Assembly: GCA_947625475.1 (NCBI GenBank)
Contig: CANQOL010000006.1
Location: 1 to 64,000, forward strand
Origin: an uncultured Acetatifactor sp.
GTDB taxonomy: Bacteria; Bacillota; Clostridia; Lachnospirales; Lachnospiraceae
DNA: 64,000 nucleotides
Reading direction: 5' to 3'
Shown here piece after piece: positions 59,828 to 64,000 of this stretch. Under the pieces are notes generated by a model. That model worked only from the letters and a program-made list of their open reading frames with translations, was not told the DNA's origin and ran no database searches. The translations under genes and the position numbers were made by a program. Position 1 is the stretch's first letter; the number at the start of each line of letters is the position of its first letter.

Positions 59828-60895
59828 ATGAATATTTACAGACGGCGTGACGGAAGATTTGAGGGCAGACTTGCGGGGGAAAGAGGATCCGGGCAGAGGG
59901 GATATCTTTCCTTCTACGGGAAATCCAAGAACGAGGTACAGCAGAAAATGGCAGCGTATGTAGACGGGCTGCGCCAGGAGATACCGGCCCAGAATCTGAC
60001 GGTAAAAAAACTTTTTGAGGACTGGATGGAAGCGATCTCCGTGAGAGTCAGGGAATCTACGCTGGCCAATTATCGGATGAGGATGGCGACGCACATCCTT
60101 CCGCTGTTCGGAGAGCTTGACACCGATGAGCTGACAGCGCCGCGGCTGCAGAAGTTTGTCTCGGACAAGCTGAAGGAAGGGCTGACGTCAAATTATGTGG
60201 CGGATATTGTGGCAACTCTGAAATCCATGCTGCGGTTTGGAAACAGGCAGTATGGAATCCGCAACTGTCTTTCCAGCCTGATTCTTCCTAAAAAAAGGAA
60301 ACCTCAGGTACGCCTTCTGACAAAACCGGAGACAAGCCGTTTGAAGGAATATTTGGCCCAGAACGATGGGCTGTCCTCCCTCGGAATCGCCCTTCCTCTG
60401 TTTACCGGGCTGAGACTGGGAGAACTCTGCGGGCTGCGCTGGAGCGATATTGATCTGGAGGAAAAGACGCTTTGCGTCAATCGAATTGTGCAGCGGATTG
60501 CCAAACAGGACGGCCGAGGTACTCGGCTGGTGGTTACTGCCCCCAAGAGCGCTTCATCCCAGCGGCTGATCCCTCTTCCGGACTGTCTGATCGAAAGACT
60601 GCGGTGTCATCTCCGGAAAAAGGACTGCTATCTGTTTTCCGGTTCCCAAAAACCTCTGGAACCCCGTACCATGCAATACCGTTTTCAGTCCGTGCTGAAA
60701 AAAGAAAAACTGCCGTCAATTCATTTTCACGCGCTGCGGCATATGTTCGCCACAAACTGCGTGGAGCTGGGGTTTGATATCAAGTCACTCTCAGAGATAC
60801 TGGGGCACGCCAGCGTTGAAATCACGTTAAATCATTATGTGCATTCTTCTTTGGAAAAAAAGAAAGCTTTTATGAACCGGCTTTCTCTGTGTTAG
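59828..60895 (+). CDS. Tyrosine recombinase inside the invertible segment (putative invertase)
   Basis: Start at MNIYRRRDGRFEGRL with AAAGGAGG upstream; 355 residues. It has an AP2-like arm-binding N-terminus (residues 1-48), a SAM-like core-binding domain and a full catalytic set: R196, K240, H301-x-x-R304, H327 and Y337. It is transcribed away from the glycan operon. The whole gene lies between two inverted recombination sites (59686-59709 and 60903-60926), and the stop codon touches the right repeat. This matches invertases that sit within the DNA they flip. Target specificity for these sites is inferred. Confidence 0.9.
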   Translation: MNIYRRRDGRFEGRLAGERGSGQRGYLSFYGKSKNEVQQKMAAYVDGLRQEIPAQNLTVKKLFEDWMEAISVRVRESTLANYRMRMATHILPLFGELDTDELTAPRLQKFVSDKLKEGLTSNYVADIVATLKSMLRFGNRQYGIRNCLSSLILPKKRKPQVRLLTKPETSRLKEYLAQNDGLSSLGIALPLFTGLRLGELCGLRWSDIDLEEKTLCVNRIVQRIAKQDGRGTRLVVTAPKSASSQRLIPLPDCLIERLRCHLRKKDCYLFSGSQKPLEPRTMQYRFQSVLKKEKLPSIHFHALRHMFATNCVELGFDIKSLSEILGHASVEITLNHYVHSSLEKKKAFMNRLSLC

Positions 60896-60902
60896 AAGAT
60901 AT

Positions 60903-60926
60903 TTCGTGAAAACATGATTATGCGAA
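60903..60926 (-). repeat. Right inversion site of the glycan switch
   Basis: On the minus strand: left arm TTCGCATAA, centre TCATGT, right arm TTTCACGAA. The centre is identical to that of the left site and in opposite orientation, as inversion needs. Including flanks (60894-60926 against 59686-59719) 28 of 33 aligned bases agree, with one 1-base gap. A half-site-like TCACGAAAT recurs near 60981. Confidence 0.8.
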
Positions 60927-60991
60927 TCCCCTCTTCTCTCCCGGCCTCTAGCCGCCGGGCAGGCGGGAAGGATTTCAGGGGTCACGAAATT

Positions 60992-61025
60992 AGGGCATCC
61001 CGGATACGGGACACCCTGTTTTTTC
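60992..61025 (+). terminator. Terminator beyond the right inversion site
   Basis: AGGG-CA-TCCCG, GATA loop, CGGGA-CA-CCCT followed by GTTTTTTC on the plus strand. It ends the recombinase transcript now, and would stop rightward transcription from the glycan promoter if the segment were flipped. Confidence 0.75.
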
Positions 61026-61037
61026 ATGCCCTGGAAT

Positions 61038-62951
61038 TTATTTTTTACTGTTTTCTCTCACCTGCTCCAAAAATCGGGAGGGCCCCCCTTTCCCTTTTGC
61101 GCCTCCCTCCAGGTACAAAAGGGTCAGACTCTCCCTGGCTCTCGTCATTCCCACGTAAAAGATCCGTCTCTCCTCCTCCAGGGCCTGTGGGCCAATTTCC
61201 TCTTCTCTCCGGTATTTGGGGATATTGCCTTCGTTCACCCCCAGGATCAGCACATGGTCGTACTCCAGGCCCTTGGCTCCGTGTATGGTCATCAGGGCAG
61301 CTCCCTCCTGCCGGCGGCCCCCGTCCCGGTTTTTTTCACGCTTCTCCCTCTCCAGCTTCTCTTCGTATCTTCTCCGGTGATCCTCCCACTGCTCCAGGCT
61401 CTGAAACCTTCCCGCCTCCCCGGCCAGCCACTCCAGCAGTCCCAGCCACTCATCCAGCAGTTCCCGGCTGCCCTGGGCACATTTCTCCAGATAACCTCCA
61501 TAGCCGAAGGCATTCTTTATAAAGACGACACCCAGATCCAGCGGCATCCCGCCAAGCATCTTCAGCTTTCTCTCAAAGCGCTCCAGATCTGAAACCGCCC
61601 GATCATCCCGGTATCCGGGCCGCCGGTAAAACTCCTTCAGTTCCCCAAAGTCCACCAAAGGCTCCGTCAGGCACTCCCGTCCCACATGGATTCTGGGCCG
61701 GTTAAAAATCCGCAGGAACAGGCCCCTGTCCCGGCAGCCGGCAGCCGCCCGCAGATAATCCATCACATCCTTGACCGCGAAGTGCTGATACAAAGAGGTG
61801 CTTTGATCCTTGACCCAGAAGGGGATCCGGCGCCGCATCAGCTCCCCGGCAAACATCTGAAGCATCCCGTTGGTGCGAAAAAGCACCGCATATCCCGGCA
61901 GGGCTTCCTGTCCGGCCTCCCCCAGCACCCCGGCCGCCCAGGCAAACTCATTCTGCTGATCCGAAAAGCCCTTCACGCACACCCTTCTCTCCCCCTGGGA
62001 TGGGCGTCCGGCGGAGAGTGTCTTTGGCAGCCGCAGCCGGTTTTCCTCCACCACCCTCCGGGAAGCCTCCACAATGCTCTCATGACACCGGTAGTTGACT
62101 CCCAGACTCACCCGCCCGGCCTCCGGATAGTCCGTCAGAAAGCTCTGCAGGATTTGGGCATCGGCCCCCCGGAAACCGTAGATGGACTGATCGTCGTCCC
62201 CCACGGCAAACAGGTTCCAGGGCTCCGTGACCAGCCGGCGGATTATCTCATACTGCAGTGGAGAGGTGTCCTGAAATTCGTCTAACAGCACATAGGAGAA
62301 CCGCCTCTGCCATCGGGTGAGAAGCTCGCTGTCCTCCCACAGAAGCCGGCGGCACACATAGAGCAGGTCATCCAGATCCAGCGCCCTTCTTCCGGCCTTC
62401 TCCTTTTCGTAACGGGCAAAGATATCCGGCAGCCTTTCAGCCAGCTCATCCCCCGCGCGCCGCAGGGGCTCATCCCAGCTTAAGGTGTTTTTGTACAGAC
62501 TGATGCAGGAGAGGACTTTTGCCGCATCCTCCTGCCGGCCCTCCAGCGCCGCCAAAAGGAGCTTTCGCTTTTGGGCGTCCGATATGATTGTGGCATGGGA
62601 ATATTTCTCATGACTTTGAAGGATCTGATAAAAGAATGAATGAAAGGTGGCAAAGACCGGAGCGCCTGCGCCCGGCGGATGATCCTGCCCCAAAAGTGCG
62701 TAAAACCGGCGGCCCATGGACTGGGCCGCATCCCTGGTGAAGGTAATCACCAGGATCCTCCCCGGCGGCACCTGCCGCTCTCGGATCAGGTACAGGACGC
62801 GGCTGGTGAGCACCAGGGTTTTACCGGAGCCGGGGCCCGCCGTCACCAGCATGGGCCCCTCCCCGTGTGTGACGGCCGCCCGCTGCTCCCCGCTGAGCTT
62901 CGCCAGCCAGGGCGCCGGGCGCTCCGTCCTGTTTACGATAGGTTCAGACAT
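61038..62951 (-). CDS. UvrD/PcrA-type superfamily 1 DNA helicase
   Basis: Start at [16 protein letters not shown], overlapping the gltX stop by 8 bp; 637 residues. SF1A helicase motifs: Walker [10 protein letters not shown] (37-45), [21 protein letters not shown] (Walker B), [31 protein letters not shown] and YVGMTRA. It is about 100 residues shorter than PcrA, so it is probably an accessory UvrD paralogue. It unwinds DNA 3' to 5' in repair or clears protein blocks. Confidence 0.92.
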   Translation of the reverse strand: MSEPIVNRTERPAPWLAKLSGEQRAAVTHGEGPMLVTAGPGSGKTLVLTSRVLYLIRERQVPPGRILVITFTRDAAQSMGRRFYALLGQDHPPGAGAPVFATFHSFFYQILQSHEKYSHATIISDAQKRKLLLAALEGRQEDAAKVLSCISLYKNTLSWDEPLRRAGDELAERLPDIFARYEKEKAGRRALDLDDLLYVCRRLLWEDSELLTRWQRRFSYVLLDEFQDTSPLQYEIIRRLVTEPWNLFAVGDDDQSIYGFRGADAQILQSFLTDYPEAGRVSLGVNYRCHESIVEASRRVVEENRLRLPKTLSAGRPSQGERRVCVKGFSDQQNEFAWAAGVLGEAGQEALPGYAVLFRTNGMLQMFAGELMRRRIPFWVKDQSTSLYQHFAVKDVMDYLRAAAGCRDRGLFLRIFNRPRIHVGRECLTEPLVDFGELKEFYRRPGYRDDRAVSDLERFERKLKMLGGMPLDLGVVFIKNAFGYGGYLEKCAQGSRELLDEWLGLLEWLAGEAGRFQSLEQWEDHRRRYEEKLEREKREKNRDGGRRQEGAALMTIHGAKGLEYDHVLILGVNEGNIPKYRREEEIGPQALEEERRIFYVGMTRARESLTLLYLEGGAKGKGGPSRFLEQVRENSKK

Positions 62952-64000
62952 TTTGTAAAAGTTCAATCCCCTTTCGGATCCGGGCGAGGGACTCATCCTT
63001 GCCCAAAATCTCCATAATCTCTGTGGCGCCCGCGGGCGTGGTCTGTTTTCCGGACAGAGCCGTGCGAAGAGGCCACATCACATAGCCGTTCTTAAAGCCC
63101 TTTTCGGCCGCATAGCCCTGCAGAGCCGCAAAAAGCGCATCGTTTCCAAAATCCTCCTGGGCCTCCAAAAGAGGCAGCACCTCCTGCAGTACCTCCAGGG
63201 AGGAAGCCTCGCTGGTCTTCATCTTCTTGTGCGCGTACATGGCCGTGTCATACTCCGGCAGCTTTGCAAAAAAGGCCACCTGCTGGGCAATATCCGGGAA
63301 GACCTCGATCCGGGTCTGCACCATCCCCGCAATCCGGCGCAGGTTGAGATTCTCAGGCAGGACCGCTTTCAGATAGGGCTCCGCCATCTCATAAAAGGCA
63401 TCCGGATCCATGGCCTTCAAATATTCCCCGTTCATCCAGCGGAGCTTTACAATGTCAAATACCGCAGGGGACTTGCTGATCCGCCGGTAATCAAACTGTT
63501 CGATCAGCTCCTTTAGGGAAAAGATTTCCCGATTGTCCTCCGGGCTCCAGCCCAGCAGCGCGATATAGTTTACCACCGCCTCCGGCAGGAAGCCCTGCTC
63601 CGTCAGATCCTCAAAGGAGGCGTGGCCGCTTCTCTTGGCCAGCTTTTTGTGATTTTCATCCGTGATCAGGGGCAGGTGCACATACACGGGAATATCCCAG
63701 CCGAAGGCCTCATAGAGGCGCACATATTTAGGGGATGAGGAAAGGTACTCGTTCCCCCTCACCACATGGGTGATATGCATGGTATGGTCATCCACCACGT
63801 TGGCAAAATTGTAGGTGGGGAAGCCGTCGGACTTGATCAGGATCATGTCATCGAGCTCCGCATTGTCCACGGTGATATCCCCGTACAGCTCATCGTGAAA
63901 GGTGGTTGCGCCCTCCTTGGGATTATTCTGGCGGATCACAAAGGGCTTTCCCGCCGCCAGATTGGCCTCCACCTCTTCCTTGGACAGGGAAAGGCAGTGC
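62944..64000 (-). CDS. gltX: Glutamyl-tRNA synthetase, C-terminal part (cut by window edge)
   Basis: The reading frame stays open to the window end, so the N-terminus with the HIGH motif is missing; about 352 C-terminal residues are visible. Class I synthetase features: [41 protein letters not shown], and KKLAKRSG, the KMSKS-type loop (here KLAKR). The C-terminal helical anticodon-binding domain follows. It charges tRNA-Glu. The stop overlaps the UvrD-type gene start by 8 bp. Confidence 0.95.
   Translation of the reverse strand, partial: HCLSLSKEEVEANLAAGKPFVIRQNNPKEGATTFHDELYGDITVDNAELDDMILIKSDGFPTYNFANVVDDHTMHITHVVRGNEYLSSSPKYVRLYEAFGWDIPVYVHLPLITDENHKKLAKRSGHASFEDLTEQGFLPEAVVNYIALLGWSPEDNREIFSLKELIEQFDYRRISKSPAVFDIVKLRWMNGEYLKAMDPDAFYEMAEPYLKAVLPENLNLRRIAGMVQTRIEVFPDIAQQVAFFAKLPEYDTAMYAHKKMKTSEASSLEVLQEVLPLLEAQEDFGNDALFAALQGYAAEKGFKNGYVMWPLRTALSGKQTTPAGATEIMEILGKDESLARIRKGIELLQNV

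Noticed and set aside
59828-60895. Treating the recombinase as the integrase of a prophage or conjugative element
   Set aside because: No structural, replication or transfer genes are nearby, no tRNA gene is adjacent, and the flanking sites are inverted, not direct, which fits inversion and not excision.

Overview
The window looks like a chromosomal segment of a spore-forming, fairly GC-rich Lachnospiraceae-type Clostridium (cluster XIVa). This is inferred from gene content, not from any database match: GerW/YtfJ and DUF2953 sporulation genes, an Asp23-FakA-RecG-DegV cluster, type III pantothenate kinase with an ECF pantothenate importer, a second GyrA/GyrB-like pair, ZapA-U32 and RuvAB blocks. 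Most housekeeping genes lie on the minus strand and are tightly packed, often with 1-14 bp overlaps. No tRNA, rRNA or CRISPR array was seen.

Layout. 0-6.5 kb: truncated Fic gene, then a minus-strand operon topoisomerase B - topoisomerase A - rsmD - coaD - coiled-coil protein from a near-consensus promoter at 6.43 kb. 6.5-9.9 kb: a barrel-type hydrolase-like protein, a papain-like (C39-like) protein and an AraC-GGDEF fusion. 10.0-18.6 kb: a less GC-rich defence cassette (XRE regulator, HsdR, HsdM, HsdS, DUF2971, DUF3800, then YoeB-RelB) bounded by two direct copies of the relB promoter/5' end, the left one a dead remnant. 18.7-21.9 kb: a Gfo/Idh dehydrogenase and sugar-isomerase pair with a divergent AraC regulator. 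21.9-34 kb: FakB-RecG-FakA-Asp23, rpmB, sporulation genes, Nudix, and coaX-panT-coaBC with an unusually structured leader. 33.3-44.3 kb: DUF11 protein, UvrA paralogue, a SEDS protein fused to a dead PBP, U32 protein, zapA, ruvB, ruvA. 44.6-46.8 kb: two Rpn/PD-(D/E)XK nuclease-family genes on the plus strand.

46.8-61 kb is the most interesting part: a minus-strand surface-glycan operon (pyruvyl transferases, GT8, DUF4422, GT2, GlfT2-like enzymes, and an FeS/FrhB-pyruvyl-transferase fusion) whose first gene is a tyrosine recombinase with two of its six catalytic residues replaced. Directly upstream lies a divergent, catalytically complete tyrosine recombinase inside a 1.24 kb segment bounded by inverted 24-bp sites. 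Each site has 9-bp arms around an identical 6-bp centre (TCATGT). A strong minus-strand promoter (TTGTCA, 17 bp, TATACT with an extended -10) lies inside the segment and points at the glycan operon. The sequence therefore shows all the parts of a Hin-like invertible ON/OFF switch for the glycan, here in the ON orientation. Function is inferred; the repeats, promoter and residues are directly visible.

The window ends with a UvrD-type helicase overlapping the 3' part of gltX. Part of the glycan operon (about 46.8-51.6 kb) is much more AT-rich than the rest, and the composition changes inside a glycosyltransferase gene, which points to a recombination junction.
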